Below, one piece after another: positions 17,428-25,066 of a DNA stretch of 36,902 nt. The notes below the pieces were generated by a model. It made no database searches and was not told the DNA's origin. It was given only the letters and a program-made list of their open reading frames with translations. Source of the stretch: Desulfuromonadaceae bacterium (lineage in GTDB: Bacteria; Desulfobacterota; Desulfuromonadia; Geobacterales; Pseudopelobacteraceae); NCBI GenBank assembly GCA_028687585.1, contig JAQTZV010000040.1, positions 1 through 36,902 of the forward strand, in the 5' to 3' direction. The first letter of the stretch is position 1, and the number at the start of each line of letters is the position of its first letter. Position numbers and translations under genes: made by a program.

Positions 17428-18315
17428 ATGACCAAGCGCAGTTCCCACGGTATACTACTTATCCTGCTGGCTGCGGTTCTCTGGGGTACTACCGGCACTT
17501 CCCAGGCCCTTGCACCTTCCGGAGCACACCCGCTGACAATCGGCGCCCTGCGTCTTGCCGTTGGCGGCGGCGCCCTGCTGCTGCTTGCTGTGGTTCGCGG
17601 GCAGATCTCCCGGAGGTGTTTCAGCAATCCGGGAATTATCCTGTTGGCTGCACTGCTGGTTGCGTCCTATCAACTGGCTTTTTTCAAAGCGGTCGCAGTC
17701 ACCGGGGTTGCCGTCGGTACCATGGTGGCAATCGGCTGCGGCCCGCTCTTTGCCGGGCTGTTTTCCTTGATTTTCCGTGCTGAACGCCCCGACCGGCGCT
17801 GGCTGATAGCAACAACGCTGGCGGTTGTCGGATTACTGGTGCTTTTCATCCCTGCCCCCGGCAGCGAGACAGAGGTGAAGACAACAGGTGTGCTGCTGGC
17901 ACTGGCGGCCGGTGCTTCGTATGCGGGCTACGCAATGGCGATCAAGCTGCTGCTGCCGGGCAATTCATCTGATGCCGTTATCGCCGTTGTCTTCACGCTG
18001 GCCGGCATTCTACTGGTTCCGTTTCTTTTCGGCTCAGATCTCGGCTGGTCAGTGACACCGACTGGAGTGGTTCTCATACTGCATCTGGGGTTGGTCGCCA
18101 CATCGTTGGCATATCTGCTGTTTGCCCGCGGCCTTCACTCGGTCCCGTCCGTTCACGCAGTCACGCTGTCTCTGGCAGAGCCGCTCACTGCCGCGGCTCT
18201 GGGAATCTTTCTCCTCAGGGAACGTTTAACGGTAACAGCAGCTATCGGCATGATCCTGGTGTTAGCCGGATTGGTTGTGCTGGGAACGACTCGCAGCAGA
18301 AATATCGCAAAATAA
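17428..18315 (+). CDS. EamA/DMT-family transporter
   Basis: A 295-residue inner-membrane protein with ten hydrophobic segments and two EamA repeats. The first starts GILLILLAAVLWGTTGTSQAL, including the family's WG..G motif. The second ends HAVTLSLAEPLTAAALGIFLLRERLTV, the typical repeat-2 signature. AGGAAG precedes the ATG by about eight bases. It lies between the divergent efflux operon and the livHMGF genes, with 123 bases before livH. It is likely an exporter of an amino acid or related metabolite, with unknown substrate. Confidence 0.88.
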   Translation: MTKRSSHGILLILLAAVLWGTTGTSQALAPSGAHPLTIGALRLAVGGGALLLLAVVRGQISRRCFSNPGIILLAALLVASYQLAFFKAVAVTGVAVGTMVAIGCGPLFAGLFSLIFRAERPDRRWLIATTLAVVGLLVLFIPAPGSETEVKTTGVLLALAAGASYAGYAMAIKLLLPGNSSDAVIAVVFTLAGILLVPFLFGSDLGWSVTPTGVVLILHLGLVATSLAYLLFARGLHSVPSVHAVTLSLAEPLTAAALGIFLLRERLTVTAAIGMILVLAGLVVLGTTRSRNIAK

Positions 18316-18438
18316 CAGTATTTTGAACATGTCGCATCATCCGTATTGTTATTTCAGAAAAAAATGTGTATCGTTTTGCTTTTCCTGAACATTAGAGCCT
18401 CACAAACCGCTGATTTACTTCTTCAACGAGGAGCCCGC

Positions 18439-19314
18439 ATGTTTTTCCAGCAACTCATAAACGGTATCGCCCTGGGAAGCACCTATGCCCTGATTGCATT
18501 AGGGTACACTATGGTTTACGGCATAATTACCCTGATCAACTTTGCCCATGGCGAAATCTATATGGTAGGAGCTTTTGTCGGGCTGTTTGCAACGGCGATT
18601 CTCAAGGTTAATTTTTTCGTTGCCATGCTGATTGCCATGGTTGTCTGTATGCTGCTCGGCATGTTCATTGAGCGGATCGCATACCGCCCTCTCCGCAAAT
18701 CATCGCGGTTGTCTGCCCTCATTTCTGCCATCGGTGTATCGATCTTTCTTTCGAGTCTAGCGCAGATGCTTTTTGGGGCCAATGCCAAGGGCTACCCGGA
18801 AGGCGTTTTCCCGGTCAAACAGATCACCATCGGCTCTGCAGAGATTTCAACCCTTCAGCTTCTTATTATCGCCATATCTGCTATCCTGATGATCTCTCTC
18901 GAGTTCATTGTCCATAAGACAAAGATCGGCAAAGCCATGCGGGCAACTTCAGAGGATTACAACACTGCGGCCCTGATGGGCATTAACGTCAACATGGTCA
19001 TATCGTTCACTTTTGCACTCGGTTCCGCACTGGCTGCCGCCGGAGGTGTCCTCGTCGGTCTCCTGTTTAACGCGGTATCCTTCAACATGGGACTCATGGC
19101 AGGCCTGAAGGCCTTTGCAGCTGCAGTGCTTGGGGGGATCGGTTCGATTCCTGGCGCTATGCTCGGCGGCTTGCTGCTGGGTGTCACCGAAGTAGCCGGC
19201 GTTGCATTCGGATTTTCATCCTATCGTGATGCAATCGCTTTTGCGATTCTGGTCCTGGTACTTCTGGTTAAGCCGACCGGACTTTTGGGACGTAAAATAC
19301 AAAAGAAAGTGTAA
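18439..19314 (+). CDS. livH: Branched-chain amino-acid ABC permease LivH
   Basis: A 291-residue inner-membrane permease, starting MFFQQLINGIALGSTYALIA, the standard LivH start. GAGGAG lies seven bases before the ATG at 18439; the frame stays open 31 codons upstream with no match. The EAA-like coupling segment GKAMRATSEDYNTAALMGIN and the GGIGSIPGAMLGGLLLGV stretch are typical. It forms the membrane pore with LivM. It heads livHMGF, but the binding-protein gene is not adjacent: the nearest candidate is the frameshifted copy 8.7 kb upstream. Confidence 0.94.
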   Translation: MFFQQLINGIALGSTYALIALGYTMVYGIITLINFAHGEIYMVGAFVGLFATAILKVNFFVAMLIAMVVCMLLGMFIERIAYRPLRKSSRLSALISAIGVSIFLSSLAQMLFGANAKGYPEGVFPVKQITIGSAEISTLQLLIIAISAILMISLEFIVHKTKIGKAMRATSEDYNTAALMGINVNMVISFTFALGSALAAAGGVLVGLLFNAVSFNMGLMAGLKAFAAAVLGGIGSIPGAMLGGLLLGVTEVAGVAFGFSSYRDAIAFAILVLVLLVKPTGLLGRKIQKKV

Positions 19315-19337
19315 TAACTGGACTCGGAGCTATATAC

Positions 19338-20291
19338 ATGGGTGATTTTTTACAACAACTGATCGGGTATATAAACCCCTACTACCTGCAGATCTTCGTC
19401 AACATCGGCATCGGCATCATACTGGCGCTCGGCCTGAATGTCGTTACCGGACTGACCGGCCAGCTCTCACTGGGACATGCTGCCTTTATGAGCATCGGAG
19501 CCTTTACCAGCGCGGTGCTTACCATCAAACTCGGGATGCCGTTCAGCATTAACCTGCTGCTTACCGGGTTTATTACCGCTGCCGTCGCCGCGCTGATCGG
19601 GTTGCCTATTTTACGTCTGACCGGTGACTATCTGGCTATCTGCACACTCGGTTTTGCCGAAATTGTCAAGGTTGTTTTCCTTAATCTTGATATCACCAAC
19701 CGCGCACTTGGACTGAGTGTCCCCTCTGCAAACACTGAAATTCCGATGCCTGTTGTTGTCTGGATAGTCGTTCTGCTGACCATTGTCTGTGTTACCTGTA
19801 TTCACAACTCCCGCTTCGGCAGAGCGCTTATGGCGGTCAGGGGCGATGAGATCGCCGCCGAAGCGATGGGTATCAACGTCACACGGTACAAAGTCCAGTC
19901 CTTCGCACTCGGAGCCTTTATAGCCGGTGTCGGTGGCGGACTGTATGCCCATTTCATGGGTTACATCAACCCCTCTGATTTTGGTTTTCTCAAATCGGTC
20001 GATATTCTCAGCATGGTCGTACTTGGCGGCCTGGGGAGTATTACCGGCAGCGTTATCGGCGCAACGATACTGTCTGCCGCTCCTGAATTCCTACGTTTTA
20101 TGGCAAACTACCGCATGCTGGTCTACGGCGGCCTGCTGGTTTGCATGATGATATTCCGTCCCAATGGCTTGATGGGCGGTACAAGCTTCACCGAGATCGT
20201 ACTTCGAGCGCTGGGACGAAAACCGCGCCTGAAAGCGATTATGGAACAAAAAAATTCAGAACTATCGAGATCCGGCAATGGCGATACTTGA
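19338..20291 (+). CDS. livM: Branched-chain amino-acid ABC permease LivM
   Basis: A 317-residue permease with about nine hydrophobic segments, the partner of LivH. Family motifs include LGLNVVTGLTGQLSLGHAAF near the N-terminus, GRALMAVRGDEIAAEAMGIN as the coupling loop, and GGLGSITGSVIGATIL. It starts 24 bases after livH and overlaps livG by 14 bases, so the set is one transcript. The C-terminal tail is hydrophilic, with no odd features. Confidence 0.94.
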   Translation: MGDFLQQLIGYINPYYLQIFVNIGIGIILALGLNVVTGLTGQLSLGHAAFMSIGAFTSAVLTIKLGMPFSINLLLTGFITAAVAALIGLPILRLTGDYLAICTLGFAEIVKVVFLNLDITNRALGLSVPSANTEIPMPVVVWIVVLLTIVCVTCIHNSRFGRALMAVRGDEIAAEAMGINVTRYKVQSFALGAFIAGVGGGLYAHFMGYINPSDFGFLKSVDILSMVVLGGLGSITGSVIGATILSAAPEFLRFMANYRMLVYGGLLVCMMIFRPNGLMGGTSFTEIVLRALGRKPRLKAIMEQKNSELSRSGNGDT

Positions 20292-21057
20292 ACTCAAAAA
20301 TGTAACTATCCGATTTGGTGGCCTTGTCGCTGTCAACGACGTCAACCTTACCGTTGAAAAAGGCACCATCCAGGCTCTCATCGGCCCGAACGGCGCCGGC
20401 AAGAGCACACTCTTCAACTTGATAACCGGCATATACACCCCGACCAGTGGCTCAATCTCTTTCAAGGGTGTCCACGTTAGCGGAACGCCGACCTACAGGA
20501 TCGCCGCTGCCGGTATTGGCCGTACCTTCCAGAATATCCGCCTGTTCACCGATCTGACTGTGCTCGACAACGTTCTTATCGGCGCCCATAGCCGAGGTCG
20601 CTGGGATTTGACCGGTGCACTGATGAAATTTGCTCCCTGGGTACGGAAAGAAGAGGGAGAACTGCTTGATCTGGCCAGAGAATGTCTGCAGATGGTCGAC
20701 CTCACATATCGCGCCTTTGAGCTGTCCGGCAATCTCCCCTACGGTGAACAGCGCCGCCTGGAAATCGCCCGTGCACTGGCTCTGAAACCGGATATTCTTC
20801 TGCTTGACGAACCGGCTGCCGGGATGAATCCCCAGGAAAAGGCCGAACTGATGACCATGGTTCAGCGTATTCGAGCTACCGGCATCACTGTTTTTCTTGT
20901 TGAGCATGACATGAAGTTCGTTATGGGAATTTCAGACCGTATTGCCGTACTTGATTACGGCGAGAAGATTGCTGAAGGCTTGCCTGAAGAGATCAGACAG
21001 AACCCAAAGGTTATTGAAGCATACCTCGGAAAGGGGGCTGGCGATGCTCACGCTTGA
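20278..21057 (+). CDS. livG: Branched-chain amino-acid ABC ATPase LivG
   Basis: A 259-residue ATPase. Walker A GPNGAGKSTLF, the LivG-specific FQNIRLFTDLTVLDNVLIG, a signature LPYGEQRRLEIARALA (the Liv variant of LSGGQ), Walker B ILLLDEPAAGMNPQE and switch histidine VEHDMKFV are all present. It overlaps livM by 14 bases at its start and livF by 14 at its end. LivG and LivF form the heterodimeric motor of the importer. Confidence 0.95.
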   Translation: MAILELKNVTIRFGGLVAVNDVNLTVEKGTIQALIGPNGAGKSTLFNLITGIYTPTSGSISFKGVHVSGTPTYRIAAAGIGRTFQNIRLFTDLTVLDNVLIGAHSRGRWDLTGALMKFAPWVRKEEGELLDLARECLQMVDLTYRAFELSGNLPYGEQRRLEIARALALKPDILLLDEPAAGMNPQEKAELMTMVQRIRATGITVFLVEHDMKFVMGISDRIAVLDYGEKIAEGLPEEIRQNPKVIEAYLGKGAGDAHA

Positions 21058-21748
21058 TCAACTCTATGTCAACTATGGCGCCATTAATGCGCTGAAAAGC
21101 ATCTCCTGTACGGTCAAACAGGGGGAAATCGTAGCCCTTATCGGTGCCAACGGGGCCGGTAAAACGACAATCCTCAACGCTATCTCCGGTATCGTCCCGA
21201 CTCTTTCGGGCACGGTTACGTTTCTGGACGAAACGATTACCGCAATTCCGCCGCACGAAATCGTGAAACGCGGGATTTCCCAGGTTCCCGAGGGACGCCG
21301 GGTCTTTGCCAACATGTCCGTTCTTGAAAATCTTGAAATGGGTGCGTACATTCGCAACGACAAGAGCGCAATCCTTGCGGAGATTGATCAGGTTTTCGCC
21401 CGCTTTCCACGACTGCTTGAACGGAAGAAGCAGCTGGCAAAAACTCTCTCAGGCGGTGAGCAGCAGATGCTCGCTATGGGACGGGCCCTGATGTCCCGCC
21501 CCAAACTGCTGCTGCTTGACGAGCCGTCTATGGGTCTTGCTCCAATGCTGGTTGCACAGATTTTTTCCATCATTCAGGAGATTAACGCCAGCGGCACGAC
21601 AATCATGCTGGTCGAACAGAATGCCAATATGGCGCTCTCGATTGCCCATCGTGCCTATGTGCTTGAGACCGGTACCGTTGTACTGCAGGGTGATGCCAAA
21701 GAACTTGCAGCCAATCCGGAAGTCAGGAAGGCGTATTTGGGGGAGTAG
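21044..21748 (+). CDS. livF: Branched-chain amino-acid ABC ATPase LivF
   Basis: A 234-residue ATPase, starting MLTLDQLYVNYGAINALK at the ATG at 21044, inside the end of livG. Walker A GANGAGKTTI, VPEGRRVFANMSVLENLEMGAY (diagnostic of LivF), signature LSGGEQQMLAMGRALM and Walker B LLLLDEPSMGLAPM are intact. An upstream in-frame ATG would extend it into livG and is not needed. No strong terminator follows in the 68 bases before the integrase remnant. Confidence 0.95.
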   Translation: MLTLDQLYVNYGAINALKSISCTVKQGEIVALIGANGAGKTTILNAISGIVPTLSGTVTFLDETITAIPPHEIVKRGISQVPEGRRVFANMSVLENLEMGAYIRNDKSAILAEIDQVFARFPRLLERKKQLAKTLSGGEQQMLAMGRALMSRPKLLLLDEPSMGLAPMLVAQIFSIIQEINASGTTIMLVEQNANMALSIAHRAYVLETGTVVLQGDAKELAANPEVRKAYLGE

Positions 21749-21816
21749 GAGTTCATTTTATTTGTCACGTTTTAACGAATCAGAATAAATTGCGAGTAGG
21801 GTTCTTTTCATTTCAA

Positions 21817-22158
21817 TCACAAATCAAGTGGACTTTTCGGTTCTTTTACCGTCCTGACCGGAACGCAATGCGTGTAGATCATTGTTGTTTTAAGGCTGGT
21901 ATGGCCGAGCAAATTTTGAATCACTCGAATGTCGTACCCAGCTTGCAGCAGATGAGTTGCAAAGGAGTGGCGGAAGATGTGGGAGGTAACTTTCTTAGGG
22001 ATTTTTGCCTTGCGGACCGCATAATAGAGCGCCCTTTGCAGGTCTGATTCATGGAGATGATACCGCCGCCGCTCTCCGTTCTCCGCCACCGTCAGCGTTT
22101 TCATCGGAAAAAACCACTGGTGGATAAATTCTTTCGGCGCTTTGGGATATTTTGTTTC
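21817..22158 (-). pseudogene. intI: Integron integrase, C-terminal remnant
   Basis: About 113 residues match the C-terminal third of IntI-type tyrosine recombinases. The IntI-specific extra region is visible (KYPKAPKEFIHQWFFPMKTL, then ERRRYHLHESDLQRAL). So are the catalytic HIFRHSFATHLL (H-x-x-R), LLGH and the nucleophile tyrosine in TTMIYTH, then the usual tail KSPLDL. The N-terminal two thirds, including the first catalytic arginine, are missing. Homology stops at about 22158, next to an inverted-repeat element. It ends 68 bases after livF on the opposite strand. It should be inactive. It marks a former chromosomal integron platform. Confidence 0.85.
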
Positions 22159-22170
22159 AACGGAAAAGGC

Positions 22171-22256
22171 GGAGGGGTCAGCCCTTGACATGAGACATTT
22201 TATGAATTCAGTAAGTGATGAACACTAATTGTCTCATATCAAGGGCAGACCCCTTA
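22171..22256. mobile_element. 86-bp inverted-repeat element (REP/MITE-like)
   Basis: AGGGGTCAGCCCTTGACATG (start of a 24-base arm, 22173-22196) is matched in inverse orientation at 22231-22254 with two mismatches. About 34 bases separate the arms. It would fold into a long hairpin. The unit looks like a mobile palindromic repeat and lies exactly where the integrase homology ends, so its arrival or recombination at it may have caused the truncation (inference). Confidence 0.75.
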
Positions 22257-22269
22257 TGCTCCTTCAGAG

Positions 22270-22527
22270 CAAAAATGGTTCCCGGGATTTCTGTTGTGAA
22301 CAAAGTACCGTTGTTTTGTATTAAAATGGACCTTTCTCTGTGAACGAAAAACCAATCATAAACCCCTACCTGGCTGTGCTGGTGGGGGTTTATGCTGTCT
22401 CCTTCTCTGCACTGTTTGTCAGGCTTGCTACTGCGCCCGCCCTGACGATTGCCACCTATCGGCTGCTGTTCACCTTTCTGCTCCTCGCCCCCTTCGCCCT
22501 GTTCCGCTATCGGACTGAACTTGTCAC
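22270..22527 (+). repeat. 258-bp direct repeat, copy 1
   Basis: Matches 24118-24375 at the same length, with about six differences in the bases I compared (for example AAAATGGACC against AAAAAGGACC, GGTGGGGGTTTATG against GGTAGGGGTTTTTG). It carries the upstream region and first 63 codons of the EamA gene. The two copies bracket the BrnTA/intron segment. Confidence 0.92.
22340..22527 (+). pseudogene. Truncated duplicate of the EamA gene 5' end
   Basis: The first 63 codons copy the EamA gene at 24188 (MNEKPIINPYLAVLVGV; changes Phe to Tyr and Met to Thr), then homology stops after ELVT. The frame runs on to 22603 with unrelated sequence (RKQIGTFPIYSIHG...), which has no transporter character. 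It keeps the GTG start and upstream AAGGACC-like site, so a short membrane peptide might still be made, but no function is expected. Confidence 0.9.
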
Positions 22528-22655
22528 GAGGAAACAAATCGGGACATTCCCCATATATTCCATACATGGTGAGTATCCTGAATGGCGCTCCAGTGCGAGT
22601 TGACGAATCAAGCAGGCAATTGCAAGTGAGCAATAAAAGGGCTAAAAGGAGTGGA
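22528..22655. other. Unrecognised junction sequence
   Basis: Between the truncated EamA copy and brnA lie 128 bases with no gene. The piece GAAACAAATCGGGACATTCCCC directly after the break (around 22532-22552, quoted in part as AATCGGGACATTCCCC) looks like the end of a repeated element, but I see no matching inverted end. Confidence 0.3.
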
Positions 22656-22928
22656 TCAAGCGTGCGTCAATGGATGCTCTTTTAGATATGCGCGCAGTGC
22701 TTCATTCATGCGGGTCTGCCAACCCTTTCCCGTGGCCTTGAAAGCAGCGAGAACATCCAAATCAAAACGGACGGTTTGCGAAGCTTTAGTTTTGCCAGCC
22801 GGACGACCCCGGCGGACAAGTTTGGTACCTTGCATAAGGTCGGCTTCTTCAAACCAGGCATCGGTCAATTCCGGAGCATCGTCCGGATCAACCAAGGTGT
22901 TTTTTGTAACGTCTGATTTCGCGGTCAT
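22656..22928 (-). CDS. brnA: BrnA-type antitoxin
   Basis: A 90-residue antitoxin of the BrnA family: DPDDAPELTDAWFEEADL followed by RRGRPAGKTKASQTVRFDLDVLAAFKATGKGWQTRMNEALRAYL. The second half is a ribbon-helix-helix DNA-binding fold, by which BrnA represses its own operon and neutralises BrnT. It overlaps brnT by 41 bases; toxin-first order is normal for this family. It lies in the segment bracketed by the 258-bp repeat, so it was probably brought in or moved with it. Confidence 0.92.
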   Translation of the reverse strand: MTAKSDVTKNTLVDPDDAPELTDAWFEEADLMQGTKLVRRGRPAGKTKASQTVRFDLDVLAAFKATGKGWQTRMNEALRAYLKEHPLTHA

Positions 22929-23160
22929 TGGCGTACCTCATAGAAATAATTCGGCGGGCGTCGTTTCTCGGAGTCCAGACAATTACAACCACTCGGCCAT
23001 CTAGCAGGCCAACGGTGAAGAAACGCTCCTCGCCATAATCAAGACGATCATCACGAGCAACAAAGTGATTACCGGCAAACACCTTGTCGGAATCAGCAAA
23101 ATCAAGCCCACGCTCCAACAGGGTCTTGTCTCTTTTGACGGTATCGAACTCGATGATCAT
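22888..23160 (-). CDS. brnT: BrnT-type ribonuclease toxin
   Basis: A 90-residue toxin with the BrnT fold, a RelE-like ribonuclease. Landmarks are KRDKTLLERGLDFADSDKVF, DYGEERFFTVGLLDGRVVVIVWT and RIISMRYANDREIRRYKKHL; family members cleave RNA using basic residues in the C-terminal part. It starts at ATG 23160 with no ribosome binding site, and a well-placed promoter ends only six bases upstream, suggesting a leaderless message. It is followed by the brnA antitoxin in overlapping frame. Confidence 0.92.
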   Translation of the reverse strand: MIIEFDTVKRDKTLLERGLDFADSDKVFAGNHFVARDDRLDYGEERFFTVGLLDGRVVVIVWTPRNDARRIISMRYANDREIRRYKKHLG

Positions 23161-23166
23161 GGATTT

Positions 23167-23195
23167 AATGTAACAACAATAAATTAATCGGTCAA
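23167..23195 (-). promoter_or_regulatory. Predicted brnTA promoter
   Basis: On the minus strand TTGACC (complement of 23190-23195) and TACATT (complement of 23167-23172) are 17 bases apart. Around them AATGTTGTAAC and GTTGTTACATT form an imperfect inverted pair spanning 23165-23215, a possible BrnA binding site. The start point would fall at or next to the brnT ATG at 23160. Confidence 0.5.
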
Positions 23196-23241
23196 CGTTT
23201 TTAAGTTACAACATTTAATTGATGAAAAAGGACTCAGCCCA

Positions 23242-23943
23242 ATCGGGTAGCCGGGGGTTTTTCTCCCCCAGCCCCCACACCACCTAGCATGCGGGTCCGC
23301 ACTAGGCGGTTCCCAAAGAGCGACGGGCCGTAGCCGGTCATTCCCAATCCCAGTTCTTTGAAAAGACGGCAGTAACTGTGATTATCTTGGGGAGCTGAAT
23401 TCCTTATGACGCGCTTCGTGGTTAATAACCCGGTCGGGTTTAACATGCCATGAAAGCTCATAGAGGATGACATCCCCCTCTTCAAGTTCGGCCCTTCGAC
23501 AGGGTGAGACTATCCCGGCTAACCGGGCTCGTTTCCAGCCACCACACCGCCATGAGTGGTGACGTCCTTGTCTACTATGGCTTCTGCTGACTTCTGCTCC
23601 ATCACGGCAACCTTTACAGCGCCGCGCCTTTCTTGCGAAATGCAAAGTGGAACAGATCTCCCCGGATAAGAACGTGAACTGTCACTACACAACCGCAGCA
23701 TTTACCGTTTCTCCTGAATCCGTGGACTTCGTCATGTGGTGCTGACTTGTCCGGATGACGGCCTTGTATGCTGTTTCTGTCCGTCGGCTCATAGCTTTGC
23801 GCTTAGGCTTCCTCCAGACCCCTCCTCGCGGAGACGCCCTTGCCTTCGGCTAGTACTTTGTTTACTCTGTCATCGCGACAGTGACTGGATTCTCGTACAG
23901 GGGACTTGCACCCCATAAGTTCACGCCCATGACGGGCGTACAC
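23242..23943 (-). mobile_element. Group II intron without reverse-transcriptase ORF
   Basis: On the minus strand the element begins GTGTACGCCCGTCATGGGCG at 23943, followed by GGGGTGCAAGTCCCC, AAGGGCGTCTCCGCGAGGAG, GGAGGAAGCC and ACAGAAACAGCATACAAGGC, the domain I order of a common bacterial group II intron type. At the other end a domain V hairpin (GAACCGCCTAGTGCGG / CCGCATGCTAGGTGGTG, 23278-23312) has its two-base bulge. A domain VI stem follows (GGGGG/CCCCC, 23253-23269) and the 3' end CTACCCGAT at 23242-23250. At 702 nt there is no room for an intron-encoded protein and no RT motif is visible; short open frames inside it are not genes. It lies 82 bases upstream of brnT on the same strand. 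Confidence 0.85.
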
Positions 23944-23952
23944 CATCAGCAA

Positions 23953-23971
23953 GACCCGCCGAGGGCGGGTC
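23953..23971 (-). terminator. Perfect hairpin just upstream of the intron 5' end
   Basis: GACCCGCC at 23953-23960 pairs perfectly with GGCGGGTC at 23964-23971 around a 3-base loop. On the minus strand it is followed by TTGCTGATG and then the intron. It resembles an intrinsic terminator with a weak T-run, a known target of some group II introns. Confidence 0.5.
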
Positions 23972-24117
23972 AGCCTCAGCCTCGTTGTCACAAATGAGGT
24001 AAAAAAATAGAAAACAATGAAACAGAACAGAGTGCCTCCCACCCTTTACCTATCCCAGGTGAGACACACAACGCTTCATTGGACAAATCCCCTCAAATGG
24101 TATAAACAGAACCCACA

Positions 24118-24375
24118 CAAAAATGGTTCCCGGGATTTCTGTTGTGAACAAAGTACCGTTGTTTTGTATTAAAAAGGACCTTTCTCTGTGAACGAAAAAC
24201 CAATCATAAACCCCTACCTGGCTGTGCTGGTAGGGGTTTTTGCTGTCTCCTTCTCTGCACTGTTTGTCAGGCTTGCTACTGCGCCCGCCCTGATGATTGC
24301 CACCTATCGCCTGCTGTTCACCTTTCTGCTCCTCGCCCCCTTCGCCCTGTTCCGCTATCGGACTGAACTTGTCAC
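24118..24375 (+). repeat. 258-bp direct repeat, copy 2 (parent copy)
   Basis: Matches 22270-22527. This copy is joined to the intact EamA gene, so it is the original. The left edge is shared from CAAAAATGGTTCCCGGG and the right edge ends at GAACTTGTCAC. Confidence 0.92.
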
Positions 24376-25066
24376 TGTTTCATGGAAGCAGCGAGGGCTT
24401 GCGGCTGCCAGCGGTATCTGTCTGGCGCTGCATCTGGTAACCTGGTTTATCTCGCTCCGCTACACCAGTGTTGCAAGTTCGGTGGTACTGGTGACAACTC
24501 AGCCGATATTCGTGGTAATCGGCTCCTGGATTTTTTTTCGCGAGCGGGTCAGCCGTATCGCCATGATCGGCGGTGCGTTTGCACTGTGCGGCAGCATGGT
24601 CATTGGGGCCGCAGATTTCCAGATCGGTCGGGAAGCGTTCTGGGGTGATCTGCTCGCCCTCGCAGCGGCGATTCTTGTTTCCGGATATCTCCTGATCGGC
24701 CGCCGTCTGCGCGGTGGCGTTTCTCTGCCTGTGTACACCTTCTATACCTACGGCAGCAGCACTGTGGCTCTGCTGCTAACCAGCCTGGTAACCGGCACTC
24801 TGTTTGCCCCCTACCCTGCTACCGACTGGCTGCTGTTTCTGGCATTAGCAGTCGTCTGCACTATCTTTGGCCACACGGTCTTTAACTGGGTTCTGCGCCA
24901 TGTCCAGGCATCGGTAGTTTCGGTAAGCATCCTGGGGGAGCCATTAGGAGCCATTCTCTGGGCATCGATCTTTTTGCGGGAATATCCGACGCTGCGGCAG
25001 GCGATCGGGGGCAGTATCATTTTTTCCGGCCTTTTTATCTTTACCCGCTACTCGGCACGGAGATGA
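24188..25066 (+). CDS. EamA/DMT-family transporter
   Basis: A 292-residue membrane protein with ten hydrophobic segments. It starts with a GTG at 24188, nine bases after AAGGA, as MNEKPIINPYLAVLVGVFAV. Landmarks are LRYTSVASSVVLVTTQPIFVVIG in repeat 1 and VQASVVSVSILGEPLGAILWA in repeat 2, the usual EamA signatures. It overlaps the following RarD-type gene by 4 bases (ATGA), so the two are co-expressed and may act on related substrates. Its 5' end is duplicated at 22270-22527. Confidence 0.9.
   Translation: MNEKPIINPYLAVLVGVFAVSFSALFVRLATAPALMIATYRLLFTFLLLAPFALFRYRTELVTVSWKQRGLAAASGICLALHLVTWFISLRYTSVASSVVLVTTQPIFVVIGSWIFFRERVSRIAMIGGAFALCGSMVIGAADFQIGREAFWGDLLALAAAILVSGYLLIGRRLRGGVSLPVYTFYTYGSSTVALLLTSLVTGTLFAPYPATDWLLFLALAVVCTIFGHTVFNWVLRHVQASVVSVSILGEPLGAILWASIFLREYPTLRQAIGGSIIFSGLFIFTRYSARR

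Noticed and set aside
16860..17627. 255-codon version of the small Cys-rich protein
   Set aside because: The extra upstream part is antisense to the EamA gene and has no protein-like features; the signal peptide starts at 17228.
22208..22633. 141-codon minus-strand frame
   Set aside because: It runs antisense through the duplicated EamA 5' end and has low-complexity Gly/Glu/Gln content.
23234..24042. Several open frames of 60-90 codons on both strands
   Set aside because: They lie inside or across the ends of the group II intron RNA and show no reverse-transcriptase or other motifs.
22158..24118. attC sites for the integron remnant
   Set aside because: I looked for GTTRRRY and RYYYAAC pairs around the BrnTA genes and found no convincing set.
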